A program made the position numbers and the translations under genes. The notes beneath the pieces are model-generated. The model saw only the letters and a list, made by a program, of their open reading frames with translations, did no database searches and was not told the origin of the DNA. Below, piece by piece: positions 36,101-47,500 of a DNA stretch of 64,000 bases. This stretch comes from Anaeramoeba flamelloides (lineage: Eukaryota > Metamonada > Anaeramoebidae): the NCBI GenBank assembly GCA_027625915.1, contig JANTQA010000033.1:4712001-4776000 (forward strand). The letters run 5' to 3'. Position 1 is the stretch's first letter. Each line of letters begins with the position of its first letter.

Positions 36101-38859
36101 TTATCATTTTTAAAAGTGTTTAATTTTTTAAATTGAAATTTTCAGTTAAAAAGATCTTGATCCTTTTTGTTTGGGATTTTTGGGATCCACATTAGAAATT
36201 GAAAAATTTTGCAAAAAATTTTTATTTTGAAGAAATCCATCTTTTAATAATTTCCCATAGTTTGTATGAATAAAAAACCTTGAACTTTTAATCTTATTTT
36301 AAAAATACAAGAAAAATAAATCAAATATTGAATCTTTGAAGATCTTAACAAATTGATCTTTTATTTAATTTACAAATATTTAGTAAATTTCTTGAAATTT
36401 AAAAGATTATACAATATTCTTTTTGAAATACTCCAGAGTATAAACAAGGAACTATTAGTATTGAAATCAGTTATTTGATCAGATCTTTTTTTTTATTTTT
36501 ATTAGAATTATTTATTTACATTCGTTTTATTTGTTTGAAAATCTTTAAAAAACGTGAGAAATAATAGTAAAATTCTATTGATACATTTAATCTTTGGGTT
36601 GTTAATAACCCACTGAAAAAATTAAGATTGGGTCTTATTAATTAGTTATTTAAAAATAATCAAATTAAAAAGTATTTCTTGAGGTTATAATTTGGATTTT
36701 CCAGATTTTACAAAAAGTATTTTGGGAGAATTTTTAATTAGATTGTTTGGTTTTTTTTTTTTGTTAAACAAAAAGAAAAAATTGATTTGAACTGTTCTTT
36801 GAATAAAAAAATTATATTTTTTTCAAGTTTAAAATAATTATTGTATTTGTTTTTGAAATTATGTAGATTTTTTATACTTGGCTATTTTTTAACTTAGTGG
36901 TTTCATTTTTAAGGTTTATTATGGTACATTTTCTTACAGGCAATAAGATTTCAATCTTCTTTCAAAGAAAATAATTTTTTATCAAATAATTCAGAAATAT
37001 GTTTGATTTTGGAAGTTTATGAAAATGAGAAAAATGAGATCAAACTTTTAAAAAACAATAATTCATTTCTGAAAATAGCTTTGAAAGTAAGTTTGGTTTT
37101 GTAGTAATCAGGCTTTTACTTCATTTTTCAATTTCAAGATGGTGTAATTTTTTTGACTATGCTATTAAATTTACTTGAAGATTTTTTTTCAGTTTATTAG
37201 TCCCTTAAATAAATACTAATTCAAAAATTTTCACCGTCAGTTTTTTTTATTTTGATTTCGATGGATGTTTTTTCTTGGTATAAAATATCATTTTGATGAA
37301 TAAAATTAAAAATATAAACAATTTTTCTCATTATTATTGAATTTACTCTTTGATATTTTTATAAATAACTTTTTCTAATTCTGTAAAAATCAGAATGATT
37401 ATTTTTTTATATTTTGAAGGTAAGAGATTAATTTCCTCTTATATTAGTTTTTTTTTTTTTTTTTTTTGAATTTAGAAGAAACGATTTAAATCAAATATTT
37501 TATTCATTTTTTTTAAATTAAAAAACGGTGTATGTTTTCCAAAATAAAAAAGAATTGAGTAAAATTCAAGGTTTTAATCAATTCACTTGAATTAAAAAAA
37601 TTGCAGCGAGATTTTCGAGAATTTAAGTTTTGATTATAAAATCGTCAGATTGTACTTAAAAAATTTAAAGTCGAGAAAATTGCTGTTAGGTTTTCCAGAA
37701 TTTCGAAAGAATTGAGTAAAACATTTTTTTTTATTTAATTATTTTCAGTTGTTCTTTCTTTTCTGAAAAAAAATATATATTAATTGTTTAATTTTACAGA
37801 CTCTAAGTTGATGTTTTATTTAGCAGTTTTTGTTTGTTTTTTTTTTATTCAACATTCTTTTTCAAAATTATTTTTAATTTTCATGATCTGTTCTTAATCT
37901 TTTTACAAAGAATTACCATTGCTTAACTTTTGTCAATGTTAGATATTTTGAAAAATTAGAGAAAATTGTTTGTGTAAAGCTCAATTCGTCATTAAAAAAA
38001 ATGGAATTAAAATTGAAAATTTACCTGTTGGGCCGATTAATAAAACTTTACCGATATGAACTTTACAGGAAATTCGTTTTTTTAATTGTAAATTTAATAA
38101 ATTCCAAAACGCTACATTTCTAATTTGCTCGATTACAGCATTTTTAAGGCAATATGAAAAATTATCAAGTTCTTTATTTTGATTTTGAAATTCGTTTTCA
38201 TTCTCGTTATCGTCTTCACTATACTCTTCTTTTTCTTTGTCTATTTCCATTTCTATTTTTATTTTTGGTTTTTTTTCTTTTTCTTTTTCTTTTTCTTTTT
38301 GTTTTTCTTTTTGTTTTTCTTTTTCTTTTTCTTTTTCTTTTTCTTCTTCAATGATTTTTTGTTTTTCTTTTGCGGCTAATAATTTCTCAATTTTAAGTGT
38401 AATGGTTTTATTAATTTTTCTTTTTACTTTTTCTTTCAGTTGTTCGATTTCTTTCAGTTCAAGAAGTTTAATATTTAAGTCAATTTTTCCTCTTTCAATA
38501 ATTGTTTGAGAGAATTCAATTGTAAAAAAGACAAACTGATAAAGAACAATTTGACTATTACTTTTTATGATAATACGATCACCATCTTTAAATGCTATCT
38601 TGTGTTGATCGCGGATATGCTTTGAATTTAAAAAGATCCTTCCTTCAGATCCCCGTACTTCTAAAAAAAGTTTACTTTCATGACTTTGGTGAGTTAAACA
38701 TACAAGGTTTGGTGAAATTGGGATTGATTTGTTTGTAATCACGAAGTGCGAATTTGGATCTCTTCCAATTCGAAACTGTTTACCATATACTTTGATTGGG
38801 TTTGTGTATGGTGGCAACGAAAAAAGAATTCCCCAAACTGTTTGATTAGTTTGACTCAT
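30148..38859 (-). CDS. FHA-domain tandem AAA ATPase (plant DAA1-like)
   Basis: The exons are 38859-38025, 35848-34139 and 31091-30148. They give 3489 nt, 1162 aa and TAA, with both introns in phase 1. Residues about 8-115 are an FHA domain (WGILFSL, FRIGRDP, then GRIFLNSK and DGDRIII), followed by a KE-rich linker. A degenerate first AAA module begins LLIGPTG|S (near 273-280), with no GKT. Residues about 329-402 carry FKIGDIVEYIG and SDLGGICEQG, as in Arabidopsis FHA-AAA proteins. The active AAA module has IGALDNVKKTLFELVILPL, Walker A LLFGPPGTGKT (843-853), Walker B IIFIDEVDS (901-909), sensor VIVLASTNR, arginine fingers RRLPRR (963-968) and YSGSDLKNLC. The C terminus has the family's WNNEYGEG. 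By family it is a hexameric ATP-driven remodelling enzyme of the Msp1/spastin/katanin-type clade. Its substrate is unknown. The FHA domain implies phospho-Thr binding. Confidence 0.92.
31790..33340 (-). mobile_element. LINE reverse-transcriptase relic in AAA-gene intron 2
   Basis: The minus strand at 33160-33340 reads KIRLLKSFILSQLTSGLEIY, like the post-catalytic thumb region of LINE reverse transcriptases. At 31795-32110 it reads FRMFTNCLNRYY, then CPFC and NNDHFLWVFPSYEKDRL, the C-terminal zinc-knuckle region of the same proteins. Between them lies a chained-hairpin cluster (32185-32852). Several stops and frame changes make it inactive. It lies in the same orientation as the host gene. Confidence 0.7.
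32185..32852. repeat. Chained-hairpin cluster D
   Basis: It includes the cleanest hairpin of the family. Bases 32409-32440 pair with 32445-32476 without mismatch around the loop ATTA (stem sequence ends CGAAATAAACCGAAAATTT). Further stems are built on AGAATAGAG/CTCAATTCT. The links are AAAAACCTAACG and GTGCCGTCAAGTGCC. It interrupts the LINE relic at 31790-33340. Confidence 0.85.
33345..33870 (+). repeat. Left half of the 1.1 kb shared segment
   Basis: It matches 7985-8560 in direct orientation. Shared blocks are ATTGAGAAG-AGAGCTA, AAAAAGATCA, GTAACTTGAAAA, AAATGAACATTCA and ATCAATTA. It lies in intron 2 of the AAA gene, about 270 bp before the 3' end of exon 2. Confidence 0.7.
35970..36590 (+). 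repeat. Right half of the 1.1 kb shared segment
   Basis: It matches 8580-9090 (GTAATAGAGTAATTATTTA, ATTTATCAACTTT, ACAAGAAAAATAAATCAAA, AGTATAAACAAGGAAC) and then 11380-11440. It lies in intron 1 of the AAA gene, starting about 120 bp upstream of exon 2. Confidence 0.7.
36940..37086 (+). other. Orphan exon-like segment, antisense in AAA intron 1
   Basis: A block of 49 codons open on the plus strand (IRFQSSFKENNFLSNNSEI ... LILEVYENEKNEIKLL ... FLKIALK) lies exactly between a strong acceptor TTTTCTTACAG and a strong donor GTAAGT. Its length is divisible by three. No partner exon is recognised and it lies on the strand opposite to the host gene. It could be an exon of an unrecognised nested gene, a transduced fragment, or chance. 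Confidence 0.3.
37516..37710. repeat. Chained-hairpin cluster E, eroded
   Basis: Degenerate stems such as TTTTCCAAAATAAAAAAGAATTGAG...CAATTCACTTGAATT and the ending GTTAGGTTTTCCAGAATTTC show the same family. It lies in intron 1 of the AAA gene. Confidence 0.55.
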
Positions 38860-39999
38860 CAAAAGGGAAAATGTTTAAAAAATGATATTTTTTGTTTACC
38901 TCCATACAAGGATAGCTCAATTATTGTAGTCACTTTATTTACATTAACACACTTTGTTTTATTTTAAAATTGTTCCAAATTTGGAAAGTAATTCCAAGAT
39001 CAAAATTTCAATAACTTTCAATTTAAAAGTTTTTAAAATTCAAACTTTTAAAAAACCTGTAAATGAAATAACTTTCTGCTTTTGGTTTTTATAAAAAGAG
39101 TTTCAGGTTATTGAAAGTGAACAAATATTTCGAATTTGAAGATAACTTTTAAAATTTCAATTAAATTCCAAAATAGGTTATCTTTTCTTAATTATTTTTT
39201 TTTTACCCTTTTTTGTCTTATGAAATTTTGTATCAAGTTTTTTTAATTGAAAAAATATGAAAGAATATCAGAGACTGAAATCGTGTGGCTATCAGTCTGA
39301 AAGTTCGAAAAAGTCTTGAAAGTATCTGGATGGGTTATTTTATTCATATCATGTTAATTATAAGAGAATAAAGACAGAATAAAAGTTTCAAAGTGGAACT
39401 TCAAATTCTAGGTTTCATACACAATAAGCTGTCTTTATGAAACTTTTTGAAACTATATTTATTTGTTTTATTAAATTTTTGGAAAACACTTTAATGAGGA
39501 AGAGACAACAAACGATAACTCTAAAATTGAAGTGGGTTCCTTTTGAATGTAAATAATAATACATGTGATCTATTGCTCAAATGTCTCTAAAAATTGTAAT
39601 TAATAAAAGAATACAAAACTTTTTTTACCCTCTTCAATTAATTGATAATCTATTGTATTAGTAAAAAAACAAATAATTTTAATAAAAATTATATGAAGTT
39701 ATGGTACTTAATTAGATATTTCGTCATCAATATTCAGTCATAAAAATTGAAAAAAATCTTGATTGTATTTGTGAAGAAAACATGATTTTTAACTTAAAAA
39801 ATTAATTTTTTTGTAGAATTCAATTATTTTTTTATACTAAGGAAGGTTGGAAATTCAATTTTACAATCCATGAAACTGGAAAATAAATTAACTTGTATTA
39901 GGTGTAAGTATAAAACTATTTTCAATTTTATCTGATCGATCTTCAACTTAGTATGTATTTTAATAGTCGTTCAAATCGGCACTTTTAGGCAATTTATTG
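38860..39999. other. Intergenic 5' of the AAA gene
   Basis: This is the upstream flank of the minus-strand AAA gene. It is AT-rich and no promoter motif or exon can be supported. Confidence 0.5.
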
Positions 40000-40975
40000 T
40001 TTCGAAATTCGAAATACATAATTATGATTTTCTTTATTCTGAACTAAATATAAGATATTTAATAAGTCTCTATTTCGAATAATTCCCAATTATATATTTC
40101 TTATGTTGTTTATTATTATTTTTTTTAATTTGAATTAGTTCTTGAAACCAAAATTTTTGATTTTCTTTTTATAGAATTGGCAGTTCCCATAAAAAATGAT
40201 ACATATCTTCAATATTTTCTAAATAAGAATAATTTTTACATATATTACAAAATTTTGTTTTTAATTTATTTTTTTCATAAACATAAGTTTATATATTTAG
40301 ATTGTTCTGAAATTTCTTAGTTTTAAAATGGAAGTTGAGCCTACCCATTTTAAATAATTTTTGTTGTTAGGTTTTTTTAATTTGTGAAATTAAAGAAAAT
40401 CATTGTGAGTTTATCCAGAATTAAAAAGAATTGAATAAAATCTTTGATTTTTATCTATTCTTGCGAATAATCGAAAAACGAGGTACTCCACGGAACTTGA
40501 TTGTGTATGAAATTACTTGAATCTACTACAAACTTTTATTTTTATTGATATTCTGATTATATCTAATACTTTTTTAATTCTCTATTTTTTTTTTCTACTC
40601 AGAATAAATTATAAATAAGTTAAGTACAAAATTATTAAGAATTGTATTTAATATGTTTAATTTATATGTTTACCAATTGGTAAATTAAATAGCTTTTTTT
40701 TAGGTTGAATTATAATTTGGATGAAATTCATTTAAATTCGATAATTTCTGATTTTTTTACTAAGTTTATATCTTTTTTTGTAAATTTTTATTCTACCTTG
40801 GTAAAATTTTACTTCATTTTCATAGATTATCCTTGGGGAATGTATGTTAATTTTTAACAATTTTGTTACTTTTTTATTTTTCCAAATATCATTTGAGTCA
40901 AAAACTTTTTGAGTCAAATTAAAAATTACAATTCGATATAAGAATTGTTTTATACATTTTGATTGAAACAATTGT
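40000..40975 (-). mobile_element. LINE 3'-end relic
   Basis: On the minus strand, 40160-40260 reads KFCNICKNYSYL and MYHFLWELPI, a LINE C-terminal zinc-knuckle region. It matches the relics at 31.8 and 13.8 kb, with FHFKTKKFQ upstream. A lysine-rich frame at 40971-40732 (QKVFDSNDIWKNKKVTKLL) may be the preceding part. Cluster F of the chained hairpins lies between them. Stops interrupt the frame, so it is inactive. Confidence 0.55.
40361..40500. repeat. Chained-hairpin cluster F, short
   Basis: It starts GTTGTTAGGTTTTTTTAATT, has an AAAAGAATTGAATAAAATC / ATTTTTATCTATTCTT stem, and ends with GGTACTCCACGGAACTTG. It sits inside the LINE relic at 40.0-41.0 kb. Confidence 0.65.
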
Positions 40976-40999
40976 TATTTTCCCCAATTAGGTTAATTT

Positions 41000-42775
41000 C
41001 TTTTTGATTTAAAATAAGTGGCATTTTTGTAAATGTCTTTTATACTTTTTTTTTTTTTTTTTTTTTTGGATTTATTTTTTAATTTTTAAGCCAAATTCCT
41101 AAATATTTTATATTTAGTTAACATATTTTATTTAAAATATTTATTGAAATTTATTCAATTAATTCAAAAAAATAATAATAATAATTAACTCTTGGATAAT
41201 TTTAAAAATTATTTTAGTTTTATTGAAAATATATTGAAAATGCAACTAGTTTCCGAAAAAGTAGAAAAAAGTAATCAATCTTTTTGTTATTATATTCAAA
41301 ATTATTATGCAAATCTTCTGATTAAAAGATTAGAAAAAAATTACTTTTGGGGGTTCTAATTATTATTTGTTAAATATTATACTTTGATTATTTTTGTTTT
41401 TCTATTATTAGATCTGAAACAATTATTTCATAATAATTCCAAAACTTCTATTTTTAATGCGACCCAGAATAAAAATGTAATAAATAATTGTCTGATGATA
41501 TTTAAAATAGATTTTCTAGATTTTTAATGAACAATTTAGTTTGGATATCATTGTTTGATACTTTAGGTCAATAAATCTTATAGAGGAATCTATAAAATCG
41601 TTAACCTCTTAAGTATGATCACAAATACATTAAAAATAAATTTTCATACCTTTACCTATAATTTATAACATCCATTATGGTTAAATATCAACATTTTAAA
41701 TATTGCAGATATTTTTTGAGAAAATTTGAATAATTCACCAGAAATATACTTAAAAATTTTAATTTTTTTTTCTTTTTGGATTTTTTTTTTTTGTTTCTCT
41801 AATTTTAAAATTTCAAAGAAAAGGAATTGGGGGTAAAAAATAATTTAAAAACAATAATCTTCCTTTTAATTTTAAAATTAAGGTATTTTCCAAAATGTAC
41901 AAAAATGTATTCTTATATTTATTAAACATATAAATTAAAAATCCAATTTTGAAATTTATTCAAAAATCACTCTATTTTTTAAATAATAATTATTGATTCA
42001 AATTTATTAAACTAAAAATTTCAGTTATTATTAACATTATCAATTTTATTGAAAGTGAAATTTTTTTCATCTTAATATAGAAAAAAGTATTATTTAAGTA
42101 ACAATAAACAATTTTGAAGTTTTACAATTTCTAATCTCAAAATATTACAAAAAATCCAATTCGAAAATCCCTTAACTTTTAAAATGGTTTTAATTTTATT
42201 TAAAATAATCAAATTATTAAATTTTTTTAGAAAAACAAAAAATAATTATTACTAATTTCCCATATTTATACTTGAAATATCATCTTTTAAAGCTATCAAT
42301 TTTACCAATAAAATACTTTAAAAATAATAAACTTTGGATTCGTGTAAAAATGATATAGAAAAATTAGAAAATTTTTGTTTTTAAATTTTTTAGAAAATCG
42401 AGAAATTTCCAATTGTAGTTGTACTCCCAACATAAGGTGTTTGGGGTGTTAATATTAAGATTTTGTAATCAAAAAAGTTGAGTATTCTTTACAAATATCA
42501 AATTAATGAAAATACATGATTTTAGAACATTTATTCTGGGTCAATAGTAATTTTTTAAAATTAGGTTTATTTCTTTCAGATAGCTTATATTTTAATAAAA
42601 AAAATATAAAATCCTAACCCTAAGAGAATTTAATCTTTTTTTCATATTTAATCATTGAAATGATTTTTATAAAAAAAAAAGTTGACTTAAAAATAATATT
42701 AAATAATTGTGTTTTTAAATAAATATCATGTTTGTTTTTATTTATTTTATCAAAATTTTATCTAAAAATTCAGAA
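41000..42775. other. Intergenic, AT-rich
   Basis: It is homopolymer-rich with no exon, RNA gene or terminal repeats that I can identify. Part of it could be further LINE remains, but no motif supports that. Confidence 0.5.
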
Positions 42776-42779
42776 TAAA

Positions 42780-43325
42780 TACTTGTAATTTGTTTCAGTC
42801 AAAGGGAAATAATATTATTTTTCAAATATCAATTATTTTATATAATTTACCTTTGAAGAATTAATAAGAATTCCAAAGAATGATAAATATTAAAATAAAA
42901 TCAATCTACTGATGAAATAAAAATAAATAAATAAATTTTCTTAAAAATAAAAAAAAAAACAAATTCTTAGTGTTGAATGAGTAAAAAAAGAATATTCATT
43001 TTGATCTACAATTGAATATCCAAATAAAATCCCTATAGAAAGATATAGTATTTCTTAACAATCAATTTTACTTTTTCAATAACATTAGAATAATACTTTT
43101 TTAACAACTACTTATTGATCTTGCAATAAAAAAAAATTACAAATGAATTAAGTTGTAAAAAAAAAACCAAAAAAAAAAAAGTAAAAAATATGAAAAAATG
43201 ATTTCAATTTTAAAATTTACAAAATAAAAAATCCTTTTAATACCTATTCAAACCCTTGAAATGTATTCAACTCCCACCCACCCACCCCCCTACAAATGGT
43301 GTCACTTTGACTGAAAAATGGTTTG
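42780..43325 (+). repeat. Dispersed repeat shared with 57.19-57.86 kb
   Basis: Direct matches to the hydrolase intron include CAAATATCAATTATTTTATA, CTTTGAAGAA, TAACATTAGA, GATCTTGCAATAAAAAAAA and AAAAAATGATTTCAATTTT. The end overlaps the repeat containing TTTGACTGAAAAA. No frame is seen. Confidence 0.65.
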
Positions 43326-43575
43326 TATTAGATATCAAACTCACTTAACTGTTTTAAAAAATGATTTTCGAAAAAAAGAATTATCTTCGATATAATAATA
43401 TTAATATAAAAAACAAATTTACTTTAAAGTATGATTTTTGCTCCTTTAAATCAAATACAAAATACACTTAGAATTTTTTTTCAACATTTTTTTTAAATGT
43501 CCTCTTTACACTATCTAACTATACTTTGATTGCTTAATAATAAACAAGAATGGAAAGGGTGACAAGAAACCTTTA

Positions 43576-44166
43576 TAAGGTATTTCCAAAAAAGTGTGGC
43601 AAATTTATTTAAAAATATATTTATTAAACACAATGGTCAAAAAATAATTTGAATCTATTAAATAATTAACAATAATTTATTCATTCTTAATAATAATCCA
43701 ATTTATTTATGAGTATGTTATTACATAAATAAAGAGAGATTAAAATTTTCTGATCTTGATTTTATCTGATATTTTTTTTGGATGAAAATTTGTGTTAATT
43801 ATTTGATTTTTGATGAAAAAAACGGTTTTCTTAACTTCTTTAAACTTAACAAATTTTCAAATAAAAATGAAAAATATATAAAACTTTTTAATTCTCTAAA
43901 AAATCATTTGCACCCTTTCCATATTTCCAGTTTTTTATTGAAATTGGTCACACAGATGTTTTCTTCAAAAAAAGTACGATTTTTTTTTTTATCATTTTTT
44001 TAACATTCCAATGAACATATTTTGAAATAAATAAGATAGCTATTTATTCAATAAAAAGCAAGATCTAACTTAATTTGGCATTGTTACATTAACAAAAACA
44101 ACAACTAACAAAGAGGATTTATTATGAAATGTAAAAAAAAATTCCCACTTTTTTGGAAATACCTTA
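43576..44166. mobile_element. TA-type nonautonomous transposon, copy 1
   Basis: The terminal inverted repeats are identical for 21 bp, beginning TAAGGTATTTCCAAAAAAGT, and are flanked by TA. The internal part matches 59070-59656, including TACCCTTTCCATATTTCCAG / GCACCCTTTCCATATTTCCA and CAATGAACATATTTTGAAAT. A 73-codon frame inside is not a recognisable transposase. The size and ends fit a deleted Tc1/mariner-type element. Confidence 0.8.
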
Positions 44167-44568
44167 TATATATTCTAAAAAAATAGGATTAAATTAAGTG
44201 AATAATACATATTTCCCAAAAAGAAACGAACGAATAAGATAATCATTGATCAATTCTTAACTAAATGCTCTAGCTTTTATTGATTTTTGATTTTAAATTT
44301 TTTTTTAATCAAAAATCTATTATTATAATGATTTTGCATATAATTTCATATGAATAAACTTTTCAATTATAATGAAAACAATTTCAAATAGATTTTATTG
44401 TTTTGAAGTTTATAGTATATAGTTTATTACTATTATAACTAAAATATGGAAAAGTCATTAATATTATCTACTCAAATAATAATATTATTAAATAATAAAA
44501 GAGAAATAAAAATAAAATAAAAATAAAATTGTATAATGATTGGAGAAAAACAAAATAAAAAAAAAAAA

Positions 44569-47500
44569 TTAAAGATCTAGGGTAAGACTTTCAAAAGTTT
44601 CGTCATCATCATCATCATCAGAACTTTGACTTAACATTTGATTTTTAATTTTGTTCATCATTTTTTTTTTCTCATTTTCTTCATAAGCAATTTTTTGTAA
44701 AAAATGGTTCGCCTTTGTTTCAAAATGATCGTTCAAATTTTTATTATCGTAATCAGCAAATGCATTAACATGTACATCATCATCATCATCATCATTATTG
44801 GCGATGTCATCTACATCAAAATTTTTGCTCATGTTATTACTCTGATTGATTATTTGATTAAAGCAATTTTTCGATTCATTAAATCTCTTTAAATTGTAAT
44901 AGAGGACCCCCAAATTAAACCAACCTTTTAAATAGTTATTGTCTAATTTGAATAAAATTTTGAAATAATCTATTGCGTCATCTGATCTGTCAAGATAAAA
45001 TAAGAGTGACGCCATATTTAAATAGGACTTGTAATATTTGTGATTGAGTTTGATTATTTTTTGATAGCAGTTGAGCGCGTTATTAGTTTTGCCTAATTTG
45101 AAATTGGCATTACCTAAATTGTTTAATAATTTTATTGATTTTGGTTTGATCGTTAAGGCCTTTTCATACACCTTTTGCGCTTCACACAATCTGTTCTGCT
45201 TTACAAAAAAGTTGCCAACATTTTTATAAGATTTCAAATTGTACGGATCCAGTTGTAGTGAGATTAAATAATTGGACAAACATTTTTCATCGTTTTCTAA
45301 ACTTTTTGAGATCACTGCATAATTGTAATAAGTTTTCCCACATTTCGGATTCAATTGCATTGCCTTTTCCAGATATTTGATCGCCTTTCCATTGCCTTTT
45401 TTGTTTAATAATGAGATTGCACTCCCTAAATTGTGAAAGGTAACAAAGTTATTAGGATCTAATTCGATAATATTTTGGTAATTTGTGATTGCCCTATTAA
45501 TTTTTTTAGAATGAACAAAGAGATTACAAATATTCAAATTTGCAATTAGATCTAGCAAATCCAAATTCTTTAATTGTCTTGAGTTCTGAGCATACTCTTT
45601 ATTCTGATTAATTTTTGGCAATTTAAATTGCTTTTGATCATTCAGTAATTGTATTCGTTTTTTTTCATTTAATTTTAAGACCTTTTGGAAATATTTTTTT
45701 GAGTATTCAATATTATTTAGTTTTTGATATAAATTGGCAGCTCTTAAATAAAGACCACTTTCGAAATGATTTTTAATTTGTTCGTTGGTCTTTATCAGTT
45801 TTAATAATATGTTTAATGCCTTGTTATATTTTTCTTTTTTAATATAAAAGCAATGTAAATTATAATTTGCGTTATAATGTTTGCTTTCTATTGAAATGAT
45901 TTTTTTTAAAGAATTAATCGCATCCTTTTCTAAATTTAATTTGAAATAGATTATTGATAAATTATATAATATCGGAATTGAATTTGGATCTATTTGGAAC
46001 GCCGATTCATAACAATTCACCGCTTTATTTAACTCGTTAAGATTAGTTAAAGAAAATCCTAAATTTAAATAACTTTCAATGTGGTTTGGGTTGATTTGTA
46101 ATACCTTTTGAAATTGCTTTGTTGCTTTACGATATTTTTTTAATTTTAAATAAGAAACACCCAAATTAAAGTATAATATAATGTCGACATCTTCATCATT
46201 GTTGTCTTCTTCTTTTTCCTCTTCTTCTTCTTCTTCTTCTTCTTCTTCTTCTTCTTCTTCTTCTTCTTCTTCTTCATCATCATAATCATCATCATCATCA
46301 TCAGAATTTTCTTTCCGAATCTTCGTCTTGCTAATACCTTTTGTTAAATTTAAAACACTCTTTTTCTTCTTTTTTATTAGATTTATTGCTTTTAAATAGT
46401 ATTTTAATGAAGATTTATATTTGCCAAACCGAAAGAATTCATTGCCAAGCTGTTTATAAGCCTTAATAAACTTTGGATTAAATTGTATCGATATCTGGAA
46501 GGAATTAATAGCCTGTTTATATTTTTTCAATTTAATTAATGCCAATCCCTTGTTATAATGTACCATTGCATTTTCTGGATTTTGATTAATTACTATTTCC
46601 CAAGCTTTTAACGCTTTATCAAATTTTGATAATTTCACCTGTGCTATGGCTAAATTATTATAATAATTTAAATTTTTTGGATTTAACAGAATTGCCCGAG
46701 AAAATAAAACCTTTGATTGTGAATAATTTTTAATTCTTCTTAAAAAAATCAACCCCATTTTATTAATAATCTTATGATCTTTTGGATTTTTTTGTAAATA
46801 TAATTTATATTGATTTATTGCTTCTTCGTGCTTTTTAATTAAATTTAAACAATTGCCATATAATTTATAAATATGTGATTTTGTGGAATCAACATCGATG
46901 CTAATTAGATCCTTCAAATATTTTAATGACTCATTAATTTTTTTTAATTTATAATAGCAAACTGATATTAAATAAAAAGTTTTCAATTCGTTTTTCGTCT
47001 TGAGGTTATATTGGCTATTTAATTTTAAATTTATTAAGAAATTGTTTATCGCCCGATTGTACGCCTTTTGAAAAAAATAAATTCGACCCAAATAATGATA
47101 CACCTTAATATTATTTGGATCCATTTCAATACATTTTTCATAATATTTGATCGCCTTTGTGTGATTCGTTTTATTAATATCCTCATCCTCCTCATCATCA
47201 TCACCACCATAGGCATCATCATTGTCATAATCATATTTGTTAATATTGAGATTATTTAAATTATCAAATAATTTTCCTAAATAAAAATAAACTATCGAAA
47301 AATTTGGATCCAATTCTATTGCTTTTTTATAATATTGAATTGTTTTGTTTTTATTTTTCGAAGTTTTTTTGTTTAATAAGCCTAAATTGAAGTGGATTAA
47401 TGGATTATCTGGTTCATAATTTAAAGCATTTTCAAAGCTATTCTTTGATTCATCAAAATTTTTTAAATGCTTTTGAGTAATACCCAAATTAATCCAAGCA

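Noticed and set aside
43782-44003. Plus-strand 73-codon frame considered as a transposase remnant
   Set aside because: It has no catalytic or DNA-binding motif, and the same region in the second copy (59.3-59.5 kb) does not keep the frame.
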